A stretch of DNA of 15,038 nt from Bacteroidales bacterium UBA3289. GTDB taxonomy: Bacteria > Bacteroidota > Bacteroidia > Bacteroidales > UBA932. Of this stretch, positions 6,592-13,131 are shown piece after piece; position 1 is the stretch's first letter; the number at the start of each line of letters is the position of its first letter. The notes beneath the pieces are model-generated. The model was not told the origin of the DNA. It worked only from the letters and a program-made list of their open reading frames with translations, and did no database searches. Position numbers and translations under genes: made by a program. The stretch lies in the NCBI GenBank assembly GCA_002361625.1, contig DETL01000004.1:1-15038 (forward strand), written 5' to 3'.

Positions 6592-7587
6592 ATGAAATCC
6601 ATCCTTGGCATCGGCAACGCCTTGACCGACATCCTGGCCGTCCTTCCGGACGACTCCCTGCTCACGAAGTACCATCTTCCCCTGGGAAGCATGCAGCACG
6701 TGGACATGGAGACGGGTGACCGTATCTGGGAGGCCCTGAAGGAGTACGGTGTCAAGTACGTCCCCGGCGGTTCCGCGGCGAACACCGTGACCTGCACGGC
6801 CATTTTCGGGATGCCCTCCGGATACATCGGCAAGATCGGCAACGACGACCTGGGGAACCTCTTCAAGAGCACGATGGAGCAGTACGGCGTCCGCGCCCAG
6901 ATGCTCTACGGCACCAAATCCAGCGGCCGCTGCATGGTCTTCATCACGGGGGCCAATGCGGAACGCACGTTCGCGGACTACATGGGCGCCACCCTGGAGC
7001 TCGGTCCCGACGACCTCGTCCCCGAGATGTTCGAGGGCTACGATTACTTCCACATCGAGGGCTACCTCGTCCAGAACCAGGAGCTCATCGCCAAGGCCGC
7101 CCGCCTGGCGAAGGCCGCCGGCTGCATCGTTTCCATCGACATGGCCTCTTACAACGTCGTGGAGAGCAACGACGCCTTCTTCCACAACCTCGTGGAGAAC
7201 TACGTGGACATCGTTTTCGCCAACGAATCCGAGGCCAAGGCCTTTACCAAGAAAGAGCCCCGCGAAGCCCTGGACGATATCGCGCGCGTATGCGACATCG
7301 CCATCGTGAAGGTGGGCAAGGACGGGTCCATGGTCAAGTCCGGCGACGAGTACCATTTCATCGAGCCCTGGCCCGCCACCCCGGTGGACGCCACCGGTGC
7401 CGGAGACACCTACGCCGCCGGTTTCCTGTACGCGCATTCGCTGGGAATGCCCCTCCGGGTGTGCGGCGAAATCGGCTCCATCATCGCCGCGAAGGTGGTG
7501 GAGGTCATCGGCACCAAGATCGACATCCCCCGCTGGCGGGATGCCAAACTGCAGATCCGCGAACTCATCGCGGCCCATACGAAATAG
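6592..7587 (+). CDS. PfkB-family sugar/nucleoside kinase
   Basis: This 331-aa ribokinase-fold enzyme should phosphorylate a sugar or nucleoside with ATP. The PfkB signatures are clear: an N-terminal GIGNALTDI strand, GGSAANT at 59-65, NESEA at 211-215 (the metal/ATP NxxE motif), and DATGAGDTYAAGF at 266-278, with D272 as catalytic base and GAG as the anion hole. Length and motifs resemble Bacteroidota proteins often labelled adenosine kinase or carbohydrate kinase; the substrate cannot be fixed from sequence. The ATG at 6592 lies about 25 nt past a strong promoter match. It leads a four-gene run on the plus strand, the next start being 6 nt away, and diverges from the UPF0104 membrane-protein gene. 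Confidence 0.93.
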   Translation: MKSILGIGNALTDILAVLPDDSLLTKYHLPLGSMQHVDMETGDRIWEALKEYGVKYVPGGSAANTVTCTAIFGMPSGYIGKIGNDDLGNLFKSTMEQYGVRAQMLYGTKSSGRCMVFITGANAERTFADYMGATLELGPDDLVPEMFEGYDYFHIEGYLVQNQELIAKAARLAKAAGCIVSIDMASYNVVESNDAFFHNLVENYVDIVFANESEAKAFTKKEPREALDDIARVCDIAIVKVGKDGSMVKSGDEYHFIEPWPATPVDATGAGDTYAAGFLYAHSLGMPLRVCGEIGSIIAAKVVEVIGTKIDIPRWRDAKLQIRELIAAHTK

Positions 7588-7593
7588 ACGAAT

Positions 7594-8127
7594 ATGCTGG
7601 AACCGGTCAAAGAACTGCTCAGGCGCCAGAGCCTGAAGAAGAACGCCTCCACGGAGCCCACGGGATTCGTCCCGCTGGACAAGATCCACTCCGCCGTGGC
7701 GTTCATCGACGTGGAGGATACCTCGTTCAACGAATGCAAGAACGCCCTGATGATCTTCTTCCGCGAACATGGCATCAAGGGAGACATCTTCTTCTTCGAC
7801 TTCCGGAAACTGACCGAAGGGGAACGTCTCATCACCAGCATCACCACCACCGTCCTCAAGAAGGACCTCAACTGGTTCGGAAAGCCCTCCCATGAGAAAG
7901 TGTCCCTGATGCTGGGCGGGGAGCCGGACCTGTTCATCTCGCTGCTCTCCACCACGGATTACCCGTTGGAATTCATGGCCAAATGCTCCCGCGCCCGCTT
8001 CAAGATCGGCCGCGTCCAGCTGCCGGGCGATACCTTCGACCTCGTGATCAAGGATCCGGAAGACCGCAAATACAGCGAAGCGGAGGTCTTCAAGGAACTG
8101 GCCAAGTTCATGGAGAAGATCCGATGA
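7594..8127 (+). CDS. DUF6913-like conserved protein of Bacteroidota
   Basis: This encodes a soluble 177-aa protein with no signal peptide or membrane segment. The layout is a basic N-terminus (KELLRRQSLKKNAS), a hydrophobic strand AVAFIDVE, a central DLNWFGKPSHEKV block, then PDLFISLLSTTDYPLEFMAKCSRARFKIGR and a C-terminal FDLVIKD. The NWFGKP block, the 'seen only as an undefined loss of function' type of conserved core and the overall spacing resemble the DUF6913 family, which is widespread and uncharacterised in Bacteroidota; this assignment is from memory, not a search. No catalytic motif is recognisable. It begins 6 nt after the kinase stop, and its stop overlaps the start of the next gene as ATGA, so it is surely co-translated with its neighbours. 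Function unknown. Confidence 0.8.
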   Translation: MLEPVKELLRRQSLKKNASTEPTGFVPLDKIHSAVAFIDVEDTSFNECKNALMIFFREHGIKGDIFFFDFRKLTEGERLITSITTTVLKKDLNWFGKPSHEKVSLMLGGEPDLFISLLSTTDYPLEFMAKCSRARFKIGRVQLPGDTFDLVIKDPEDRKYSEAEVFKELAKFMEKIR

Positions 8128-8597
8128 AGAAATACCTGATTGTCTTCCTGATCTCCATGGTTCCGCTCATCGAGCTGCGCGGAGCCATCCCCTATGCCGT
8201 GGGCATGGGCCTGCCCATCGTCCCGTCCATCATCGTCTCCGTCATCGGCAACATGATCCCGGTGCCCTTCATCTTCCTTTTCGCCCGGCGCATCCTCGAG
8301 TGGGGCAAGGACAAGCCCTACATCGGCAAGTTCTTCACCTGGTGCCTGGAAAAGGGCGAGAAAGGTGGACGGAAGCTGGAAGAGAAAGCGGGACAGGGCC
8401 TGTACGTCGCCCTCCTGCTGTTCGTAGGCATTCCGGTGCCCGGAACGGGCGCCTGGACCGGAACCCTCGCGGCGAGCCTGCTGGACATGGACTTCAAGAA
8501 AAGCGTCCTGTATATCCTCCTCGGCGTCCTCCTGGCCGGGGCCATCATGCTGCTGGCTTCGCTCGGCGTGTTCGGCGCCATCTCCTTCCTGAAATAA
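8124..8597 (+). CDS. Small multi-drug export family membrane protein (COG2426)
   Basis: This is a 157-aa inner-membrane protein of the Sm_multidrug_ex family (PF06695/COG2426). The ATG at 8124 overlaps the previous stop as ATGA; longer in-frame readings upstream lie inside the preceding gene. It shows the family opening VPLIELRGAIPYAVGMGLP, then hydrophobic segments at about 4-15, 24-52, 92-118 and 129-152. Between them is a basic loop rich in Lys/Glu (EKGEKGGRKLEEKAGQG), and GIPVPGTGAWTGTLAASLL follows. The family name comes from early annotation and transport of drugs is not established, so the real substrate is unknown. It belongs to the kinase operon; the next gene begins 17 nt later. Confidence 0.88.
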   Translation: MKKYLIVFLISMVPLIELRGAIPYAVGMGLPIVPSIIVSVIGNMIPVPFIFLFARRILEWGKDKPYIGKFFTWCLEKGEKGGRKLEEKAGQGLYVALLLFVGIPVPGTGAWTGTLAASLLDMDFKKSVLYILLGVLLAGAIMLLASLGVFGAISFLK

Positions 8598-8614
8598 AAA
8601 ACCTCTTGATAACT

Positions 8615-9589
8615 ATGACACTGAAACGATTCTTCCTGCTGAGCGCAGCGGCCCTTCTCGCGGCGAACTGCCTCACCGGCTGCCTGGCCGGCAAATTCAT
8701 GAGCAACTACGCCCTCAAACCGGAGCCCCATGGCGTGGCCGACATCGAGCGCACCCGCGCCAAGGCCGACTCCCTGTGCCCGGGCGTCATCGCCTGGTAT
8801 GACGATCTCCATGCAAAGGGGATCTTCAAGGATGTCACCCGGGTGGACCCGGACGGCCACAAGCTTCACGCCGTCTATGCGCCCGCCAAGGATCCTGCCA
8901 CCGCACAGGGCACCGCCGTCATCGTGCACGGCTATACGGACAACCATCTCGTCTTCATGTACCTCGTGAAAATGTACCGGGACGAGTTCAACTACAACGT
9001 CATGGTCCCGGACCTGGAGTACCACGGCTATTCCGAGGGCGAGGCCGCCCAGATGGGCTGGCTGGACCGGCTGGACGTGGAAGACTGGGCGGTGATGGCC
9101 CACGACATCTTCAAGAATGACTTCATGGTGGTCCACGGTGTATCCATGGGCGCTGCCACGACCATGATGATGAGCGGCGACGACCTCCCTCCCTACATCC
9201 GCGCCTTCGTCGAGGACTGCGGCTACTCCTCCGCCTGGGACCAGTTCGCCCACAACCTGCAGGACAGCTTCCACCTGCCTCCGTTCCCGATCCTGAACAG
9301 CGCCAGCATCGTCACGAAGCGCCGCTACGGCTGGGGCTTCAAGGAGGCTTCTTCCGTGAAGCAGCTTGCCAAGTGCGACCGTCCGATGCTCTTCATCCAC
9401 GGCGATGCCGACGACTTCGTCCCGGTGTCCCACGTGTATAAGAATTATGAGGCGAAGACCCACGGCTACAAGGAGCTTTACATCGTTCCCGGTGCCGTCC
9501 ACGCCAATTCTTACGCGAAGGATCCCGCCAACTACACCTGGCGGGTGAAGTATTTCCTGGACCGTGTCAAGAGCGGCGAGATCAAGTAA
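8615..9589 (+). CDS. Alpha/beta hydrolase lipoprotein
   Basis: This 324-aa serine hydrolase (COG1073-like, resembling B. subtilis YqkD) is lipid-anchored in the envelope. The ATG at 8615 begins a lipoprotein signal peptide with lipobox LTGC (lipidated Cys23); in-frame sequence upstream belongs to the previous gene. The fold landmarks are HGY at 105-107 for the oxyanion hole, the nucleophile elbow GVSMG at 175-179 with Ser177, the acid in HGDADDFVP (probably D266), and catalytic His296 in VPGAVHANS. An esterase or peptidase-like activity on an unknown substrate is expected. Whether it faces periplasm or surface is unclear. It is the last gene of the plus-strand kinase operon, and its TAA directly abuts the stop codon of the convergent exodeoxyribonuclease gene. 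Confidence 0.92.
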   Translation: MTLKRFFLLSAAALLAANCLTGCLAGKFMSNYALKPEPHGVADIERTRAKADSLCPGVIAWYDDLHAKGIFKDVTRVDPDGHKLHAVYAPAKDPATAQGTAVIVHGYTDNHLVFMYLVKMYRDEFNYNVMVPDLEYHGYSEGEAAQMGWLDRLDVEDWAVMAHDIFKNDFMVVHGVSMGAATTMMMSGDDLPPYIRAFVEDCGYSSAWDQFAHNLQDSFHLPPFPILNSASIVTKRRYGWGFKEASSVKQLAKCDRPMLFIHGDADDFVPVSHVYKNYEAKTHGYKELYIVPGAVHANSYAKDPANYTWRVKYFLDRVKSGEIK

Positions 9590-10333
9590 CTACCTCAGCA
9601 CCAGCTCCACCGGGCAGTGGTCGGAGCCAAAGATTTCGTTATGGATTTCAGTCGAGACGATCCGGTCCCGGAGCGCCTCGGAGACGACGAAGTAGTCGAT
9701 GCGCCAACCTGCGTTGTTCGCACGGGCGTTGAAGCGGTAGGACCACCAGGAATACTTCACCTCGCCGGGATGCTGGAAGCGCCAGGTGTCGATGAAGCCG
9801 GCCCCGAGAAGGTTGCCGAACTGCGCGCGTTCCTCGTCCGTAAAACCGGCATTGCGGCGGTTGGACGCGGGATTCTTGATGTCAATCTCCTCGTGCGCGA
9901 CATTCAGGTCGCCACAGAAGACGACAGGCTTCGGAAGGCCGCACAGGTAGGCACGCATGTCGTCCTCCCAGCGCATCCGGTAGTCCAGACGCTTGAGGCC
10001 GTCCTGTGAGTTGGGGACATAGGCGCATACAAGGAAGAAATCCGCATACTCCAGCGTGATCACGCGCCCCTCATGGTCATGCTCCTCCACGCCGATCCCG
10101 TACCGGACCGACAGGGGTTCATGCTTCGTATAGACGGCCGTTCCGGAATACCCTTTCTTCTCCGCATAGTTCCAGTAGGAGAGGTACTCGGGAAACTCCA
10201 GGTCGATCTGTCCCGCCTGCAGCTTGGTCTCCTGCAGGCACACGAAATCGGCGTCCAGGTCCACGAACACGTCCGCGAAACCCTTCCCCGCCACGGCCCT
10301 GAGACCGTTCACATTCCAGGAAATGAACTTCAT
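9590..10333 (-). CDS. xth: Exodeoxyribonuclease III (AP endonuclease)
   Basis: This 247-aa enzyme of the ExoIII/APE1 family cuts DNA at abasic sites and degrades 3' ends in base-excision repair, using Mg2+. The ATG at 10333-10331 starts MKFISWNVNGLRA, the classic N-terminus; upstream in-frame codons belong to cysS DNA in another frame. Catalytic landmarks are N7/N9 (WNVNG), E35 (LQETK), Y105 (AYVPNSQ), D142 and N144 (GDLNVA), and D238-H239 (SDHCP). Length is normal for the single-domain family. It begins 1 nt after the cysS stop, so the two are almost certainly co-transcribed. Its own stop is back to back with that of the convergent hydrolase gene, leaving no room for a separate terminator. 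Confidence 0.95.
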   Translation of the reverse strand: MKFISWNVNGLRAVAGKGFADVFVDLDADFVCLQETKLQAGQIDLEFPEYLSYWNYAEKKGYSGTAVYTKHEPLSVRYGIGVEEHDHEGRVITLEYADFFLVCAYVPNSQDGLKRLDYRMRWEDDMRAYLCGLPKPVVFCGDLNVAHEEIDIKNPASNRRNAGFTDEERAQFGNLLGAGFIDTWRFQHPGEVKYSWWSYRFNARANNAGWRIDYFVVSEALRDRIVSTEIHNEIFGSDHCPVELVLR

Positions 10334-10334
10334 A

Positions 10335-11813
10335 CTATTCCAAGGTCCACGTTGCACCTTCCTTCGTGTCCTTGACCGTGATGCCGAAGGAGGCGAGAAG
10401 GTCGCGGATCCGGTCGGATTCGGCCCAGTTCTTCTCCGCACGGGCTTTGCGGCGGTCTTCCAGAACGATGTCCATGACGCCTTCCAGGGCTTTCTCCGCC
10501 TTGCCGGAAGAGCCCGCGGCCTCTTCGTCCCGAAGGCCCAGGACGCCATACACGACATCCTCGAACAGCTTCCGGAGAGCGGCCTTGTCCCCCTCGGGGA
10601 GTTTGCCGCCGTTGATGAGTTTCACGGCCTCGAACAGGTGCGCGATGGCGATCGGCGTATTCAGGTCGTCGCACAAGGCCTCATAGACGTTGTCGATGAG
10701 GGTCTGCACTTCCTGGGAGAGAGATTCCTTCGCTTCGCTCGGAATGACACCCTCCCCGGCGCCCAGTTCCCTACCCGCCTGCATCAGGCGCTTGTAGCCC
10801 TTTTCCGCGGCCTGGAGGGCTTCATTGGAGAAATCCAGCGTGCTGCGGTAGTGGGCCTGGAGGATGAAGAAACGGACGGTCATCGGACTGTAGGCGCGCT
10901 CCAGCTTGGGATGGTTGCCGCTGAAGAGTTCCGGCAGGGTGATGAAGTTCCCGAGGGACTTGCCCATCTTCTGGCCGTTGATCGTGATCATGTTGTTATG
11001 GACCCAGTAATGGACGCCCTGGGTGCCGCGGGAGGCTTGGTTCTGCGCGATCTCGCACTCGTGGTGCGGGAACATCAGGTCCATGCCGCCGCCGTGGATG
11101 TCGAACTCCTTGCCCAGGTACTTCTCCCCCATCACCGAGCACTCCAGGTGCCAGCCCGGGAACCCTTCGCCCCACGGGGACGGCCAGCGCATGATATGCT
11201 CCGGCTCCGCCTTCTTCCAGAGGGCGAAATCATAGGGGGCCCGCTTGTCGGACTGTCCGTCGAGGGACCGGGTGCCTTCCATCGTGGCCTCCAGCGTCCG
11301 TCCGGAGAGGACGCCATACCCGTAATCCCGGTTGTATTTCTCCACGTCGAAATAGATGGAGCCGTTGGACTCGTAGGCATAGCCCGCGTCCAGGATGGTC
11401 TTGATGGTCTCGATCTGCTCGATGATGTGGCCGGAGGCCCGCGGTTCGATGGAAGGGGACTCCACGTTCAGTAGGCGCATGGCCTCGTGATAGCGCTCCG
11501 TATAGGTCTGGACCACCTCCATGGGCTCCAGCTCCTCCAGACGGGCCTTCTTCGCAATCTTGTCCTCGCCTTCGTCGGCATCGTGCTCGAGATGGCCCAC
11601 GTCGGTGATGTTCCGCACATAACGGACCTTGTAGCCGAGATGCTTCAGGAGACGGAACAATACGTCGTAGGTCACGCCCGGACGGGCATGACCCAGATGG
11701 GCGTCGCCATAGACGGTGGGACCGCACACATACATCCCTACATGGCCGGGATGGATGGGAACGAAGAGTTCCTTCCGGCGTGTCAGGGTATTGGTCAGAT
11801 AGAGGTTACGCAT
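10335..11813 (-). CDS. cysS: Cysteinyl-tRNA synthetase
   Basis: CysRS charges tRNA-Cys. The 492-aa product is of normal length. It has class I signatures HLGH (39-42, the HIGH motif) and KMGKS (282-286, the KMSKS motif). The cysteine-selecting zinc ligands are C30 (MYVCGPTVYGDAH), C225 (WHLECSVM), H250 and E254 (MFPHHECE). The C-terminal helical and anticodon-binding domains follow, with DDLNTPIAIAHLFEAV at 382-397. Residues around 356-365 (VIPSEAKESL) are encoded by a short palindromic repeat and do not look native to CysRS. The ATG at 11813 comes immediately after the U-tract of a strong intrinsic terminator, an unusual arrangement. The xth gene follows after 1 nt. Confidence 0.97.
   Translation of the reverse strand: MRNLYLTNTLTRRKELFVPIHPGHVGMYVCGPTVYGDAHLGHARPGVTYDVLFRLLKHLGYKVRYVRNITDVGHLEHDADEGEDKIAKKARLEELEPMEVVQTYTERYHEAMRLLNVESPSIEPRASGHIIEQIETIKTILDAGYAYESNGSIYFDVEKYNRDYGYGVLSGRTLEATMEGTRSLDGQSDKRAPYDFALWKKAEPEHIMRWPSPWGEGFPGWHLECSVMGEKYLGKEFDIHGGGMDLMFPHHECEIAQNQASRGTQGVHYWVHNNMITINGQKMGKSLGNFITLPELFSGNHPKLERAYSPMTVRFFILQAHYRSTLDFSNEALQAAEKGYKRLMQAGRELGAGEGVIPSEAKESLSQEVQTLIDNVYEALCDDLNTPIAIAHLFEAVKLINGGKLPEGDKAALRKLFEDVVYGVLGLRDEEAAGSSGKAEKALEGVMDIVLEDRRKARAEKNWAESDRIRDLLASFGITVKDTKEGATWTLE
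10722..10748. repeat. Short palindromic repeat (copy 1), in frame in cysS
   Basis: A 27-nt imperfect palindrome begins AGATTCC and ends GGAATGAC, with a TTCGCTTCGC centre; the ATTCC and GGAAT arms pair. It aligns with the element at 13104-13130 with one indel on each side and one substitution. Read on the minus strand it encodes VIPSEAKES within cysS. Similar GATTC...GAATGAC repeats, and peptides like this one, are familiar to me from many bacterial genomes, but I have no search to cite. Confidence 0.7.
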
Positions 11814-11842
11814 AAAAAAATCGCAGTCTTTTCAGACTGCGA
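11813..11842 (-). terminator. Intrinsic terminator between the lipoprotein gene and cysS
   Basis: On the minus strand, a 9-bp perfect stem TCGCAGTCT / AGACTGCGA (11842-11834 and 11829-11821) closed by a GAAA tetraloop is followed by seven Ts. This is a textbook Rho-independent terminator 11 nt past the lipoprotein stop. The last T of the tract is immediately followed by, or shared with, the ATG of cysS, so it also lies in the cysS leader. It could terminate lipoprotein transcripts, attenuate cysS, or both. Confidence 0.85.
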
Positions 11843-11847
11843 ATATA
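11840..11847 (-). promoter_or_regulatory. Weak candidate -7 box for cysS
   Basis: TATATTCG on the minus strand (11847-11840) differs from TAnnTTTG at one position. A start about 5-7 nt downstream would fall inside the terminator hairpin, so the transcript would lack the 5' half of the stem and escape termination. I found no good -33 element; the call is tentative. Confidence 0.25.
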
Positions 11848-11853
11848 CGAATT

Positions 11854-13035
11854 TTATTTCATCCTCACGGCCTTTTTCGCGACGCTCTTGCGGGCTGTCC
11901 CGCCGGCCTTCGGCTGTCCGTGGTGGATGGAGGCCTTGGTGGCGACCCGGGGTTTCGCGTAGGCGATCCCCGAAGCCCGGGTCGTGCCGAGGTAGGTCAT
12001 CTCGAGCGGGAGCTCGGCCACATTGGTGTTGTAAGGATGCCATTCCTCGGTCTCATGGGCCCACATGTAGTACTGCATGGAGTGGAACTTGGTCACGTAC
12101 TTGCCGGCGTCCGTCTGCAGTTCGACCTCCAGCGGCTGGAGTTCGGCGCCCTCGTCCTTCGGAACCATCACCGCGAGGTCGAGCCCCTCGTCGGTAATGA
12201 GGGTGATTCCGCCCGAATCAAAGATGTTGCCCATGAAGAGCTCGTCCACGGTGCCGAGGTCGTCGTCGTCATACGTCCCGAGATACTGGGAAACGATGTA
12301 CAGGAAGCCGTTCGGAGCATAGAATTCGCCCTCCAGGTACTCCTGGTCCATCTGGAAGGAGACCGCCGGTCCCTGCTCCCAGCCTTCGATCTTGTAGATG
12401 AAATTGTTGTCGATGGAAGAGATGTCCAGGTCGTACCCGACCAGGCCGTTACTCACCCGCCAGCTGCCGAGCCAGCGGTTGAAGGCCTCGGTGGCGACTT
12501 CCTCCTGGATGGAGAAATCGGCCTCGGCGTAGTTGCCGGTGGCGTTGCCGTTACCGTCCAGTTCGATGAGGAAAGCCATCCAGGTTCCGCTGCGCAGGCG
12601 GTTGAAATAGACATCGGTGATCTGCCGGGTGAAAACTTCGTCCGTGTACTGGTAGAACTTTACGTTGTCGGCCTCCGCATCTTTGAGAAGGGTCTCGGAC
12701 TCATAGGTGAAGAAACCCGCCGCATCGTTCTCGTAAGCGCTTTTGAAATCCTCCGGACGGACCAGGCGGATGATATAGTAACCGCTTCCGTTGTACTTGA
12801 GGTTGAAATGCTCCACCTGGTCCACGGAAGCGTCGTCATTGACCCAGTCCTCGCGGGCGACATAACGGATGGACCAGTCGGACCGCTCGGTCACGACCAG
12901 TTTTTCCGTTTCCTTCCTTCCGCCGCCGTCGGGTTCACGACCGTCGCGACGGTTCACCGGATCATCCTTGAAGCATCCGGTCAGGGCCAGGGCGGCTGTC
13001 GCCACCATGGCGATCATGCTGAGTATCCTTTTCAT
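11854..13035 (-). CDS. Unrecognised lipoprotein with basic C-terminal tail
   Basis: I do not recognise this 393-aa protein. It begins with a lipoprotein signal (MKRILSMIAMVATAALALTGC, lipidated Cys21), then an Asp/Arg/Gly-rich spacer (NRRDGREPDGGGRKE). Residues about 45-180 are mixed alpha/beta with many aromatic residues (DWSIRYVAREDWV, SGYYIIRLV). From about 188 (FNRWLGSWRVSNG) a beta-rich part resembles, in rhythm only, the repeat-strand domains of Bacteroidales surface lipoproteins, with YKIEGWEQG and GFLYIVSQYLG strands. The last 32 residues hold nine Lys/Arg and no Asp/Glu (AKASIHHGQ-type, ending KKAVRMK). It lies between rpoC and cysS, with terminators on both sides. No TAnnTTTG box was found in its short upstream region, so transcription may depend on read-through from rpoC. 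Surface or periplasmic location is inferred. Confidence 0.82.
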   Translation of the reverse strand: MKRILSMIAMVATAALALTGCFKDDPVNRRDGREPDGGGRKETEKLVVTERSDWSIRYVAREDWVNDDASVDQVEHFNLKYNGSGYYIIRLVRPEDFKSAYENDAAGFFTYESETLLKDAEADNVKFYQYTDEVFTRQITDVYFNRLRSGTWMAFLIELDGNGNATGNYAEADFSIQEEVATEAFNRWLGSWRVSNGLVGYDLDISSIDNNFIYKIEGWEQGPAVSFQMDQEYLEGEFYAPNGFLYIVSQYLGTYDDDDLGTVDELFMGNIFDSGGITLITDEGLDLAVMVPKDEGAELQPLEVELQTDAGKYVTKFHSMQYYMWAHETEEWHPYNTNVAELPLEMTYLGTTRASGIAYAKPRVATKASIHHGQPKAGGTARKSVAKKAVRMK

Positions 13036-13061
13036 CTTTCTTGGGGTTTTGACTCATCCTA

Positions 13062-13100
13062 TACAAAAACCCGGCCATTTTGTGGTGGCCGGGCTTTTTT
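13062..13100 (-). terminator. rpoC intrinsic terminator
   Basis: An 8-bp stem, CCCGGCCA (minus 13093-13086) with TGGCCGGG (13077-13070), and an 8-nt loop are followed on the minus strand by five Ts. An A-run precedes it, so the plus-strand reading also ends in six Ts and the structure could work in both directions. It lies 39 nt past the rpoC stop and 35 nt before the next ATG. Confidence 0.85.
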
Positions 13101-13103
13101 GAC

Positions 13104-13130
13104 AGATTCTTCGCTTGCGCTCAGAATGAC
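13104..13130. repeat. Short palindromic repeat (copy 2), just after rpoC
   Basis: This is a 27-nt relative of the element in cysS: AGATTC at one end, AGAATGAC at the other, CGC-TT-GCG centre, with arms ATTCT and AGAAT pairing. It begins 1 nt after the rpoC stop codon on the minus strand and ends just before the terminator hairpin, so it is transcribed in the rpoC 3' untranslated region. Confidence 0.7.
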
Positions 13131-13131
13131 A

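Noticed and set aside
6499..7893. Long open frame (464 codons) on the minus strand across the kinase and DUF6913-like genes
   Set aside because: Both sense genes have clear family motifs or tight operon spacing. The antisense product is His/Gly/Val-rich nonsense, as expected from codon-position GC bias.
8318..9502. Antisense open frame opposite the hydrolase lipoprotein (394 codons)
   Set aside because: It spans two sense genes, including their junction, and shows no motif. It is explained by GC-rich third positions.
10224..11474. Plus-strand open frame opposite cysS (416 codons)
   Set aside because: CysRS on the other strand has all catalytic and zinc-binding residues; this frame has none of any family.
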